Shown: positions 54,786 through 64,000 of the stretch, piece after piece
How positions within the stretch are numbered: the stretch's first letter is position 1
Layout: each line of letters begins with the position of its first letter
NCBI GenBank assembly: GCA_028694155.1
Contig: JAQUTY010000006.1
Location: 1 to 64,000 of the forward strand
DNA: 64,000 nucleotides
DNA from: Eubacteriales bacterium
GTDB taxonomy: Bacteria; Bacillota; Clostridia; Christensenellales; CAG-138
Direction of reading: 5' to 3'
Notes under the pieces: generated by a model
Told to the model about the DNA's origin: nothing
What the model saw: the letters and a program-made list of their open reading frames with translations, nothing else
Databases searched by the model: none
Position numbers and translations under genes: made by a program

Positions 54786-56297
54786 ATGAATAAGGAAATT
54801 TTAGTTGATGCGATTGGGTTTACAACCCGTGTCGCAGTAGTGGAGAATGGAACTCCAGTTGAGCTGTACGTCGATCAGGAGGGCAGCGAGAGACTGGTGG
54901 GTAACATTTATCTTGGTAAGGTGCAAAATGTATTGCCGGGAATGCAGGCGGCATTTGTGAACATCGGGCTTGAAAAGAACGCTTTTTTGTACGCAGGCGA
55001 TGTGTTTTTTCCGGGAGACCAGTATGACAAGCTGGAGCAGATTCCGCAATCGAGAAAGATTAACGACCTGTTGAATCCGGGACAAAACATTTTGGTTCAG
55101 GTTGCAAAGGATCCTGTTGGGACAAAGGGTGCGCGCGTCACAACGCATATTACTCTTGCAGGACGTTCGCTCGTTTTAATGCCAACGGTTGATTACGTTG
55201 GTGTTTCTCACAGAATCGAAAAGGAAGAGGAAAGAACACGCCTGAGGAAGATATTGAACGAAATCAAGCCCAAGGACAGGGGCGTGATAGTTCGCACTGC
55301 GTCAGCAGGAAAAACAAAGGAAGCGTTTCAGGAGGACATTGACAGCCTTCTAAAGTTATACGCAGACATTGAGAAAAGGGCTAAAAAGAGCAAGGCACCC
55401 AAGCTGATGCACGCAGAACAATCGTTGCTGTTCCGAACAGTACGCGACCTGCTGATGAAGGACGTGGACAGGCTCTTTGTCAACGACAAGGGAGCCTATG
55501 ACGAGCTTAGGGAGATTGCAGATTTGATGGCACCAAAGCTCAAGGCACGCATATTGTTCAAGGACAGCGAGGCTCTTTTCGAACGCTACGAAACGGAAGC
55601 GAAGATTGACAAGGCTCTTGCCCGAAAGGTGTGGCTAAAAAGCGGAGGCTATCTGATTATAGACCGCACAGAGGCGTTGACCATTATTGACGTCAACACA
55701 GGCAGATTTGTGGGCAAGGATAATCTTGAAAGAACTATTACTGCCACAAATTGTGAGGCTGCCAACGAGATAGCCCAGCAGTTGCGACTACGCGACATTG
55801 GCGGCATCATCATTGTTGACTTTATCGACATGGAAAAAGAAGGAAACCGCCAGCTTGTGTTGCAGACGCTGAAGGGAGCGTTGAAGGACGATCACACACG
55901 CACGCATGTATTTGGATTTACACACTTGGGTCTTGTAGAAATGACAAGGAAAAAGACCGGTCGCAGTATTGGAGATACATTGCAAATGATATGCCCATAT
56001 TGCCAAGGGGATTCAAAGGTGCTTTCTCCGCAGTCGGTGTTTTCAAAAGTGCGTAAGCAGGTTATATCCGTTCAGCATGGCAGCAAGATTAAGCGCATGT
56101 ACATCGAGGTTAATCCCGAGGTGCTTGCATGTATGGAGATGCTGCAAAAGACGCATGGAGAGTTGTTCCCTGCTGTGGCAGATGCGGATTACTATGTCAA
56201 GGCAAACGACAGCCTGCACATGGAGAAATTCCTTGTCAAGCCATTGCCGGATAAAAAAGTTGCAGAATATCGTAAAAGTTGCAAAATCATGCGTTGA
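54786..56297 (+). CDS. rng: Ribonuclease E/G family protein
   Basis: A 503-aa RNase G-type endonuclease acting on mRNA and rRNA precursors. The S1 region is at about 35-125 (NIYLGKVQNVLPGMQAAFVN); the catalytic DNase I-like part has IIDRTEALTIIDVNTGRF and IGGIIIVDFIDM with the metal-binding Asp residues; the Zn-link CPYC is in MICPYCQG. Its stop overlaps the promoter of rplU. It coexists with RNase J in this genome. Confidence 0.93.
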   Translation: MNKEILVDAIGFTTRVAVVENGTPVELYVDQEGSERLVGNIYLGKVQNVLPGMQAAFVNIGLEKNAFLYAGDVFFPGDQYDKLEQIPQSRKINDLLNPGQNILVQVAKDPVGTKGARVTTHITLAGRSLVLMPTVDYVGVSHRIEKEEERTRLRKILNEIKPKDRGVIVRTASAGKTKEAFQEDIDSLLKLYADIEKRAKKSKAPKLMHAEQSLLFRTVRDLLMKDVDRLFVNDKGAYDELREIADLMAPKLKARILFKDSEALFERYETEAKIDKALARKVWLKSGGYLIIDRTEALTIIDVNTGRFVGKDNLERTITATNCEAANEIAQQLRLRDIGGIIIVDFIDMEKEGNRQLVLQTLKGALKDDHTRTHVFGFTHLGLVEMTRKKTGRSIGDTLQMICPYCQGDSKVLSPQSVFSKVRKQVISVQHGSKIKRMYIEVNPEVLACMEMLQKTHGELFPAVADADYYVKANDSLHMEKFLVKPLPDKKVAEYRKSCKIMR

Positions 56298-56322
56298 CAG
56301 GGCGAAAACCCTGTGATATAAT
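56294..56322 (+). promoter_or_regulatory. Strong promoter of rplU-prp-rpmA with spacer dyad
   Basis: Perfect TTGACA (56294-56299), 17-bp spacer, perfect TATAAT (56317-56322). ACAGGG (56297-56302) and CCCTGT (56309-56314) form a dyad inside the promoter, which could be an operator or chance. Confidence 0.85.
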
Positions 56323-56328
56323 GCGTCG

Positions 56329-56441
56329 GTGAGCCGCTTCGGAGCGGGTACTAAGTGTGCAAAAAACCTCAAAGAGTTTATGCTCGATTGGAAGAAATGC
56401 ACCTCCGTATTTGAGCGAGTCTGGTAGAAGGAGGAAGTTAT
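56329..56441 (+). promoter_or_regulatory. L21-type ribosomal protein leader
   Basis: A leader of about 113 bases between the promoter and rplU. A first hairpin uses CCGC/GCGG near 56334-56347, and GCTCGAT (about 56382-56388) can pair with the later GAGCGAG (about 56414-56420). Firmicutes carry an Rfam L21 leader at this position that likely mediates autoregulation; identity is inferred from position and stems. Confidence 0.6.
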
Positions 56442-56747
56442 ATGTACGCAATCATTCAAACCGGTGGAAAACAGTACAAGGTGGCAGTTGGCGACGAAGT
56501 TATGGTCGAGAAGCTGGACGCCGAGGTTGACACTGAAGTCACATTTGACGTATTGCTCGTGGCAGAAGGCGAGAACATCACAGTTGGTACACCCGTTGTA
56601 AACGGTGTGAAGGCAACAGGTAAGGTGTTGGAGCAGGGCAAGGGCAAGAAGGTCATCGCCTTCAGATACAAACCCAAGAAGAACATTCGCAAAAAGCACG
56701 GTCATCGTCAGCCTTATACAAAGGTTGAGATCACAGCAATCGGGTAA
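56442..56747 (+). CDS. rplU: Ribosomal protein bL21
   Basis: A 101-aa 50S protein. It begins [19 protein letters not shown] and carries [27 protein letters not shown] precedes the start. First gene of the rplU-prp-rpmA operon. Confidence 0.98.
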   Translation: MYAIIQTGGKQYKVAVGDEVMVEKLDAEVDTEVTFDVLLVAEGENITVGTPVVNGVKATGKVLEQGKGKKVIAFRYKPKKNIRKKHGHRQPYTKVEITAIG

Positions 56748-56752
56748 GTTAC

Positions 56753-57082
56753 ATGGTAACGGTCACGACATTGCGTGAAAATGGTGAGCCAGTGGGCTTT
56801 AGGCTCAAGGGACACGCCGAGCACGGTGATTACGGATATGATTTAGTGTGCGCAGCCATTTCGGGCGTAGTGCAGACGACCATATTGGGGATCACGGAAG
56901 TATTAAAAGCAGACGCAGGGTTTTCTCTTGAGGAAAACAACACATCCTGCGTATTATCCAAGGATGCGACCGAGGATGAGCAAAGAGACACGGCATTGTT
57001 GATTAACACCATGCTAAAGGGTCTTGAAGCTATTGAGAATGCGTATCCGGGTACCCTAAAATTTGACATCAGGGAGGTTTAA
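56753..57082 (+). CDS. prp: Ribosomal-processing cysteine protease Prp (YsxB)
   Basis: A 109-aa protease that removes the N-terminal extension of bL27. The catalytic His is in KGHAEHGDYGYD and the catalytic Cys in LVCAAIS. The product of the next gene has the matching cleavage site. No Shine-Dalgarno is visible 5 bases after rplU, so translation is probably coupled and low, suiting an enzyme between two structural genes. Confidence 0.93.
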   Translation: MVTVTTLRENGEPVGFRLKGHAEHGDYGYDLVCAAISGVVQTTILGITEVLKADAGFSLEENNTSCVLSKDATEDEQRDTALLINTMLKGLEAIENAYPGTLKFDIREV

Positions 57083-57085
57083 GTT

Positions 57086-57367
57086 ATGTTCATGATGAAT
57101 TTGCAATTGTTCGCTCATAAAAAGGGCGGCGGTTCTTCGCGTAACGGCAGAGACAGCAACAGTAAGCGTCTTGGGCCCAAGCGTGCGGATGGTCAGTTCG
57201 TATTGGCAGGCAACATTTTGGTTCGCCAGCGCGGTACACACTTCCATCCCGGCAACAACGTTGGCATCGGTAAGGATGACACATTGTTCGCAAAGATTGA
57301 CGGTATCGTCCGTTTTGAGACCCGTCATCTGGGAAAGAAGACCATCAGCGTTTACGAAGCTGAATAA
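57086..57367 (+). CDS. rpmA: Ribosomal protein bL27 with Prp-cleaved N-terminus
   Basis: A 93-aa precursor. The N-terminus [18 protein letters not shown] contains the Prp recognition segment NLQLF; cleavage after Phe9 would expose AHKKGGGSS, whose tail reaches the peptidyl transferase centre. [18 protein letters not shown] and [16 protein letters not shown] are standard (the former split at Gly). GGAGG lies 8 bases before the start. Confidence 0.97.
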   Translation: MFMMNLQLFAHKKGGGSSRNGRDSNSKRLGPKRADGQFVLAGNILVRQRGTHFHPGNNVGIGKDDTLFAKIDGIVRFETRHLGKKTISVYEAE

Positions 57368-57376
57368 GTTCAAAGT

Positions 57377-57405
57377 AAAAGCACCGCTTAGTAGGTGCTT
57401 TTTTT
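57377..57405 (+). terminator. Intrinsic terminator after rpmA
   Basis: AAAAGCACC (57377-57385) pairs with GGTGCTTTT (57394-57402), continuing into a run of Ts to 57405. Confidence 0.9.
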
Positions 57406-57451
57406 GCATTTGGGAGCATAAGGTATAGCACTATGAATGGGGGTAGGAGCT

Positions 57452-58273
57452 ATGCCTGTTGTTATTATAACTAAAAAAACATTGATATCCGTGGTGGTGC
57501 TGGCGGTGTTACTGATGCTTGCCATCGTATTACTGTGCTGCTCCGGCGGCAAGAAGGAAAATGACGGCACCGCAACGCCGACAATGGCGGTGGTGGAGGA
57601 GTACGAGCTAAATGCGCTGCCTGTTTTATCACGAGAGCTTCCTGTGTATGGAGTTAGCAGAGACGACAAAAAAATCGCTTTGACCATTGATGCTGCGTGG
57701 AATACCGATAAGACCGAGTTCATTTTGGATACGTTGGACAAATACGAAATAAAGGCAACGTTCTTTCTGTGCGGAGTGTGGGTCGATGCTTATCCTGACT
57801 ATGTCAAAGAGATTTCAGTTCGAGGGCATGAGATTGGCAACCATAGCCTCACTCACCCCCACATGAATAATCTAAGTGCATCACAGGTGCAGGAGGAGAT
57901 TACTAAACTTGATGATAGAATTGAGGAGCTGACAGGCTCACGCTGCTCGTTGTTCCGTGCGCCCTACGGCGAGTATAACAACACGGTGATAACCGCCGTT
58001 AGGGACATTAACTACGAGGTTATCCAATGGACTAAGGACACGGTTGATTGGAAGGAGAGCCGCACCGCCGAACAGATACTAAACGGTGTTCTGCCCAATC
58101 TTCAGTCAGGAGACATAATTCTGTGCCACAACAACGGCTACAAAATTGAACAGTATTTGCCGGTGCTGATTGAGTCTGCGCTTTCGGAGGGTTATAGCTT
58201 TGTCACGGTGAGCGAGCTGCTTTTGCAGGGTGATACGATAATCGACAATCAGGGTTTGCAAAAAACGAAATAA
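57452..58273 (+). CDS. PdaB-like polysaccharide deacetylase
   Basis: A membrane-anchored NodB-family protein of about 273 aa with one N-terminal helix (about 8-32). Motifs: TIDAAW (motif 1, where typical enzymes have TFDDG), HSLTH (motif 2, zinc His), RAPYGEYN, DTVDW and ILCHNN. The altered motif 1 resembles PdaB/sporulation-type members. Start choice is uncertain: ATG 57452 has AGGAG only 2 bases away and ATG 57437 lacks a site. A CATANNNTA element (57417-57425) upstream resembles sporulation sigma -10 boxes. Confidence 0.82.
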   Translation: MPVVIITKKTLISVVVLAVLLMLAIVLLCCSGGKKENDGTATPTMAVVEEYELNALPVLSRELPVYGVSRDDKKIALTIDAAWNTDKTEFILDTLDKYEIKATFFLCGVWVDAYPDYVKEISVRGHEIGNHSLTHPHMNNLSASQVQEEITKLDDRIEELTGSRCSLFRAPYGEYNNTVITAVRDINYEVIQWTKDTVDWKESRTAEQILNGVLPNLQSGDIILCHNNGYKIEQYLPVLIESALSEGYSFVTVSELLLQGDTIIDNQGLQKTK

Positions 58274-58287
58274 TTACATTTGGCAAG

Positions 58288-58326
58288 CAGGACGCAGCCG
58301 AGCATAGTTCGGTGCGCCCTGTTTTT
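58288..58326 (+). terminator. Intrinsic terminator after the deacetylase gene
   Basis: An imperfect stem (58288-58301 with 58309-58321, two small defects) followed by five Ts. Confidence 0.75.
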
Positions 58327-58332
58327 GCGTAC

Positions 58333-58361
58333 TTGCAATTTTTTCAACAGTACACTATAAT
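58333..58361 (+). promoter_or_regulatory. Promoter of queA-tgt-tsaE-tsaB-rimI
   Basis: TTGCAA (58333-58338), 17-bp spacer, perfect TATAAT (58356-58361). Confidence 0.8.
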
Positions 58362-58391
58362 ATAAATGTAGAAAAATGCGTAAGGATGAAG

Positions 58392-60543
<2,152 letters not shown>

Positions 60544-60544
<1 letters not shown>

Positions 60545-60987
60545 TGAATAAGACGTGGGAGCTGAAAACCGAATATGAGCTTTTATCGCTGGGCAGCAGA
60601 TTGGGTGCGCTGCTGAAAAAGGGTGCCTTTGTTGCGCTGTATGGCGATCTTGGCGCAGGAAAGACCGTGCTTGCTCGTGGAATAGGTTCCGCCTTTGGCG
60701 TGGAACGAATGAACAGTCCAACCTTCACAATAGTGCAGCAATATCACACAGAACCGCCACTGTATCATTTTGACGCATACAGATTGGAAAACTCGCTTGA
60801 GCTATATGCGATGGGCTATGCCGACTATGATGACGGGATAATTTTAATGGAATGGGCTAACTTGGTAAATGACGCATTGCCAAAGGACAGGCTGGATGTG
60901 TTCATTGAAGGCAGCGGCGATGCACCACGGTTGTTGACCATGGTGCCACGGGGCAAGGTCTATGAGGAGATTGTGGAGAGATTATGA
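60544..60987 (+). CDS. tsaE: tRNA threonylcarbamoyladenosine synthesis ATPase TsaE
   Basis: A 147-aa P-loop ATPase needed for t6A37 synthesis with TsaB and TsaD. Walker A is GDLGAGKTVLARG; NSPTFTIVQQY is typical. Start (TGATG) overlaps the tgt stop and the end overlaps tsaB by 4 bases. Confidence 0.94.
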
Positions 60988-61580
60988 AGCTGTTAGCACT
61001 TGAAACGACAGATAAAATAGCTTCCGTTGCTTACTATTGCGATGGGAAGATTGACAGCATAACGCTTGACAGTCAGCTGCGACACGCCGAAACGGTTCTG
61101 CCGTCAGTAGATGGGCTGCTGGAGCAAAACGGCACTTCGATTGCGGATATGGACGCATTCTGCGTGGACGTTGGACCGGGATCGTTCACGGGGGTGAGAA
61201 TAGGGGTCACGATGGCAAACGCATTTGCAAGCGCAACAGGTAAGCCCGTGATAGGAGTCAACTCGCTGGAAGCATTAGCTTATCCTGCTCGCCGTGATGG
61301 CAGTGTGTGCGCCGTCATAATTGATGCAAATAACGGAAACGGATATGCCGCCCTGTACGATGCTGGCAAGTGCCTTATTGAGCCATGCGCCTGTGTTATT
61401 GAGGAGTTTTTACAAAAGTTGCCGAAGGATTGCGTTATGGTAGGCACGGGGACGAGCCAAAAAACGCTGCCTGATGCACAACATGTTGCATTGGCAGCAT
61501 TAAATAAGGAGGGACAAAAGGCGGTATCTCCCGAATACTTGCGTCCCTCGCAGGCAGAACGAATGTGGAAGGGAAAATGA
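60984..61580 (+). CDS. tsaB: tRNA threonylcarbamoyladenosine synthesis protein TsaB
   Basis: A 198-aa actin/HSP70-fold scaffold that activates TsaD. It starts KLLALETTDKIASVAYY and has the motif VDVGPGSFTGVRIGVTMA. This copy is short at the C-terminus compared with E. coli, as is common in Firmicutes. tsaD, often linked, is not in the window. Confidence 0.93.
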   Translation: MKLLALETTDKIASVAYYCDGKIDSITLDSQLRHAETVLPSVDGLLEQNGTSIADMDAFCVDVGPGSFTGVRIGVTMANAFASATGKPVIGVNSLEALAYPARRDGSVCAVIIDANNGNGYAALYDAGKCLIEPCACVIEEFLQKLPKDCVMVGTGTSQKTLPDAQHVALAALNKEGQKAVSPEYLRPSQAERMWKGK

Positions 61581-62068
61581 TAGAGGTTCGTGCGATGCAA
61601 AAGAAGGACATTGATGCGGTGTATGAAATAGAATGCCGTTCATTTCGCACGCCTTGGTCGAAAATGTCCCTTGCTTCCGAGCTTAGAAATCAGGTTGCAC
61701 ACTACCGTGTTTTGCTTATTGATGACAAGCTGGTGGGCTTTTGCGGAATGTGGGTGCTGTTCGATGAGGCGCACATCACAAATATTGCAATTCACCCCGA
61801 TTTTCGGGGCAGAGGGCTTGGAAGGTATCTGCTCTATAAGACGATGGAAGCTGCAATCTCCTTTGGCGCAGACTCGATGACCTTGGAGGTGCGTGAGACG
61901 AACATGATAGCTCAGCGCATGTATGAATCGTTTGATTTTACTAGACAGGGATTTCGCCCAAGGTACTATGAGGACACAAATGAGGGTGCATATTTATTGT
62001 GGAACAGGGAAATTGCAAAGACTGTCGAAAATAAGACTTGTCAAATGGCGAGTTATGGATTAAAATGA
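61577..62068 (+). CDS. rimI: Ribosomal protein S18-alanine N-acetyltransferase RimI
   Basis: A 163-aa GNAT enzyme. The acetyl-CoA motif is [14 protein letters not shown], and [18 protein letters not shown] is the typical C-terminal core. Linkage to tsaB is conserved in many bacteria. Starts inside the tsaB end (ATGA). Confidence 0.9.
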   Translation: MIEVRAMQKKDIDAVYEIECRSFRTPWSKMSLASELRNQVAHYRVLLIDDKLVGFCGMWVLFDEAHITNIAIHPDFRGRGLGRYLLYKTMEAAISFGADSMTLEVRETNMIAQRMYESFDFTRQGFRPRYYEDTNEGAYLLWNREIAKTVENKTCQMASYGLK

Positions 62069-62090
62069 TACAGCTTTAGGAGGAATAAAG

Positions 62091-62591
62091 ATGAGTTTAT
62101 ACAGCGAATGGCTTGACAGAGCGAAAAATTTTGAAACAGAGAAAGATTATCAGGATTTTTGGACAGTATATTTTGACAAAGAAACGCAAAATTATAAGAA
62201 GATTCTTGGAGACTATAAGAATGTGTTTGAGGGCACAATCAAGGAGCTTTCAGGGACATTTGATATGGACGAGCAGACCTTTGTGGGGTTCTTGGACGGT
62301 ATCAACACCAGCTTAGAGGGCGGCGAGATTGATCTTGAGAGCTTGACCGAGGACAGCAATGTTTCTTTGAAGGTGGATTTTGAGAAGCTCTACTTCAATA
62401 TGCTCAATGCAAAGGCAGACTGGCTGTTCGGGCTTGAACAATGGGACGCCATTCTTTCAAACGAGAAGCGTGCAGAGATTTTGCGCCAGTTCCGTGCTTC
62501 AAAGGTGTTTGTGTCCCAGACTACCGTGGGCAGAAACGATCCCTGCCCCTGTGGAAGCGGAAAAAAGTATAAGAAATGCTGCGGAAAGTAA
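62091..62591 (+). CDS. SEC-C motif protein, function unknown
   Basis: A 166-aa protein. Residues 1-140 are charged and helical and match nothing I recognise; the C-terminus is a SEC-C zinc motif ([18 protein letters not shown]), as at the end of SecA and many unrelated proteins. AGGAGG precedes the start. It may bind SecB-like or ribosomal partners, but this is unproven. Confidence 0.78.
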   Translation: MSLYSEWLDRAKNFETEKDYQDFWTVYFDKETQNYKKILGDYKNVFEGTIKELSGTFDMDEQTFVGFLDGINTSLEGGEIDLESLTEDSNVSLKVDFEKLYFNMLNAKADWLFGLEQWDAILSNEKRAEILRQFRASKVFVSQTTVGRNDPCPCGSGKKYKKCCGK

Positions 62592-62611
62592 GCTAATATT
62601 TCAAAAATTTC

Positions 62612-62640
62612 TTGACATAATTGCGATTGCCTGCTAAAAT
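62612..62640 (+). promoter_or_regulatory. Promoter of the tRNA operon
   Basis: Perfect TTGACA (62612-62617), 17-bp spacer, TAAAAT (62635-62640), 20 bases before the first tRNA. Confidence 0.85.
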
Positions 62641-62659
62641 AACTTTTCGGAACTCTTGT

Positions 62660-62736
62660 GCGCCTGTAGCTCAGCAGGATAGAGCAACGGCCTTCTAAGC
62701 CGTAGGTCCCGGGTTCGAATCCCTGCGGGCGCGCCA
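62660..62736 (+). tRNA. tRNA-Arg (TCT)
   Basis: Acceptor GCGCCTG pairs with CGGGCGC; D stem GCTC/GAGC; anticodon stem ACGGC/GCCGT with loop CTTCTAA; TTCGAAT T-loop with one mismatch in its stem; CCA is encoded. Reads AGA. Confidence 0.96.
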
Positions 62737-62803
62737 GTTTGCGTTTTCTGCATTGGAATAGAATTTCGGCAGCAGACGTGATTACGAGCTTGATAGGAAG
62801 CGT

Positions 62804-62881
62804 GGTGGATATAGTTCAGCTGGCTAGAATGCCAGATTGTGGCTCTGGAGGTCGTGGGTTCAAGTCCCACTATCCACCCCA
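62804..62881 (+). tRNA. tRNA-His (GTG)
   Basis: Acceptor GTGGATA pairs with TATCCAC, with the His-specific extra G at 62804 opposite C62878; anticodon stem CCAGA/TCTGG with loop TTGTGGC; T stem GTGGG/CCCAC; CCA encoded. A Tgt substrate. Confidence 0.96.
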
Positions 62882-62902
62882 TTTTTCTTATCAAGCTCGC
62901 TT

Positions 62903-62977
62903 TGGGGTGTAGCCAAGTGGTAAGGCACGGGACTTTGACTCCCGCATTCGAAGGTTCAAATCCTGCCACCCCAGCCA
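62903..62977 (+). tRNA. tRNA-Gln (TTG)
   Basis: Acceptor TGGGGTG pairs perfectly with CACCCCA; anticodon stem CGGGA/TCCCG with loop CTTTGAC; T-loop TTCAAAT; CCA encoded. Reads CAA. Confidence 0.96.
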
Positions 62978-62981
62978 ACAT

Positions 62982-63057
62982 GACCCGTTAGCTCAGTCGG
63001 TAGAGCACTTGACTTTTAATCAAGGTGTCCGGAGTTCGAATCTCCGACGGGTCACCA
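62982..63057 (+). tRNA. tRNA-Lys (TTT)
   Basis: Acceptor GACCCGT pairs with ACGGGTC; D stem GCTC/GAGC; loop CTTTTAA on stem TTGA/TCAA; T stem CGGAG/CTCCG; CCA encoded. Confidence 0.97.
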
Positions 63058-63062
63058 GAAAC

Positions 63063-63088
63063 AACCACTTCTTTGGAGGTGGTTTTTT
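63063..63088 (+). terminator. Terminator of the tRNA operon
   Basis: A 9-bp stem (63063-63071 with 63076-63084, one G-T pair, loop TTTG) followed by Ts to 63088. Confidence 0.9.
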
Positions 63089-63131
63089 CGTATAGCTGAA
63101 AATACATTCCAATAAAGTCTACTTTTATGAC

Positions 63132-63160
63132 TTGCTCATTTCACAAGGATATAGTATAAT
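63132..63160 (+). promoter_or_regulatory. Promoter of the P-loop protein gene
   Basis: TTGCTC (63132-63137), 17-bp spacer, perfect TATAAT (63155-63160). Confidence 0.7.
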
Positions 63161-63188
63161 GTGTAAAATGAGCGCAGGAGGTATCGAC

Positions 63189-63599
63189 TTGATTCAGATT
63201 ATTTTCGGAGAAAAGGGCACAGGCAAGACAAAGCGCATGCTGGAGCTTGCCAACAGAACCGCCAACGAGGCCAAGGGCAGCATAGTTTTTATTGATGATG
63301 ATACGAGCTACATGTATGATTTGAATTACAGTATTCGGTTCATCAATGCTTCGGAGTATTCAATCATCGGGCCGAAGATGTTTTATGGCTTTCTGTGCGG
63401 CATAGCCGCATCCGACTATGATATGGAATATATCTTTATTGATGGCTTTCTCAAGCTCATCAGTCACGATCTTAACACCCTTGAGGAATTTTTCAAAAAG
63501 CTTGAGGCTTTTTCCGCCAAGCACAAAATTAACATTGTATTGGCTGCCAGCGGAAAGAAGGAAGAGCTGCCGATGTTTTTGCAGGAATATGTAGTATAG
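63189..63599 (+). CDS. Small P-loop protein, function unknown
   Basis: A 136-aa protein with TTG start; AGGAGG lies 7 bases upstream. The Walker A motif is right at the N-terminus (IIFGEKGTGKTKRM), Asp residues in VFIDDDTSY and a Walker-B-like YIFIDGFLKL follow. It resembles a minimal P-loop ATPase fold without a helicase or sensor domain. Longer in-frame starts begin at the promoter and are excluded. Not assigned to a known pathway. Confidence 0.8.
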   Translation: MIQIIFGEKGTGKTKRMLELANRTANEAKGSIVFIDDDTSYMYDLNYSIRFINASEYSIIGPKMFYGFLCGIAASDYDMEYIFIDGFLKLISHDLNTLEEFFKKLEAFSAKHKINIVLAASGKKEELPMFLQEYVV

Positions 63600-63610
63600 G
63601 ATAGGTCTTA

Positions 63611-64000
63611 ATGAAATACATCAGCACCAGAGGCGGTCAGTGCGTATCTGCCGCTACTGCTATAATGCAGGGAATAGCCTCCGAAGGAGGCTTATTCATT
63701 CCTCAGAGAATACCACTAATCCAACTGAGCGAAGTACTTGACTTGCCCTTCTATTGGGACGTTGCCGCACATATCATGCACCTTTATCTTGAAGAGTATG
63801 ATATTGACCTATTAAAAAACATGGCAAAGGATGCCTACGCCTCCTTTGATACGGACTTGGTGGTTCCGCTTAGGCGGCTATGCGGCAATGAAAGCGTGGC
63901 GGAGTTATGGCATGGCCCAACTATGGCGTTCAAGGACGTAGCGTTACAAATGCTGCCCAGATTGATGCGCTGCAGTGCGGACAGGGAGAAAAACGACAAG
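63611..64000 (+). CDS. thrC: Threonine synthase, 5' part (runs off the window)
   Basis: The first 130 codons of a PLP enzyme that makes threonine from O-phosphohomoserine. KYISTRGGQCVSAATAIMQG then SEGGLFIP are the usual opening (the first block split at Ser), and WHGPTMAFKDVALQ holds the PLP Lys. The reading frame is open to the last base. Confidence 0.92.
   Translation, partial: MKYISTRGGQCVSAATAIMQGIASEGGLFIPQRIPLIQLSEVLDLPFYWDVAAHIMHLYLEEYDIDLLKNMAKDAYASFDTDLVVPLRRLCGNESVAELWHGPTMAFKDVALQMLPRLMRCSADREKNDK

Noticed and set aside
62634..62981. Minus-strand frame of 115 codons over three tRNAs
   Set aside because: It contains GFEP and LEPTTSRATIWH strings, the well-known false protein produced by reading the antisense strand of tRNA genes.

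Overview
The window reads as chromosomal DNA of an endospore-forming Firmicute of the Clostridia type. The order plsX-acpP-rnc-smc-ftsY-ylxM-ffh-rpsP-khpA-rimM-trmD-rplS-rbgA-rnhB-yraN is the classical Firmicute core block. Sporulation is indicated by an uninterrupted sigK that still encodes its pro-sequence, a spoIVFA/spoIVFB pair, a SleB-type hydrolase and a PdaB-like deacetylase. Almost every gene is on the + strand. The exceptions are alr, a small membrane protein gene and a lone trpB. No insertion sequence, phage gene, CRISPR array or rRNA was seen.

Layout. 1-12.7 kb: lipid, RNase III/SMC, SRP, ribosomal protein and tRNA modification genes. 12.7-17.4 kb: two large GT-C membrane glycosyltransferases (the second clearly PMT-like) and GtrA. 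17.4-32.2 kb: comM, dprA, topA, trmFO, hslVU, SleB-like lipoprotein, rnjA, a YlbF-family gene, mltG, sigK, an Xaa-Pro peptidase, efp and a CD1247-type zinc-ribbon protein. 32.2-43.4 kb: a ten-gene catabolic operon behind a palindrome-rich promoter region. 43.4-50.7 kb: alr, rsmD, coaD, a DivIVA-like coiled-coil gene, a membrane protein, an L,D-transpeptidase, an M23 peptidase and trpB. 50.7-57.4 kb: spoIVFA/FB, radical SAM and DUF2344 partners, rng, and rplU-prp-rpmA. 57.4-64 kb: deacetylase, queA, tgt, tsaE, tsaB, rimI, a SEC-C protein, four tRNAs, a P-loop protein and the start of thrC.

The main candidate for an undescribed system is the operon at 32527-43287. It joins a GNAT-like protein, a thiolase-fold protein whose nucleophilic Cys position is Pro, its DUF35 zinc-ribbon/OB partner, an AllH/FdrA/AllG set (the oxamate carbamoyltransferase type), a cyclase-family metal hydrolase, and a three-subunit molybdenum hydroxylase that has Ala where xanthine dehydrogenases have the purine-binding Glu. 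Together they suggest hydroxylation of a nitrogen heterocycle, hydrolytic ring opening, carbamoyl transfer to phosphate, and CoA-linked carbon-carbon chemistry. The substrate cannot be read from sequence. No transporter, regulator or carbamate kinase lies in the operon.

Several leader hairpins mask or abut translation starts: sigK (start codon in the stem), rplS (Shine-Dalgarno in the stem) and ylxM (stem at the mRNA 5' end). Two minus-strand genes have promoters so close to the start codon that leaderless mRNA is predicted. All calls come from reading the sequence; no database search was run.
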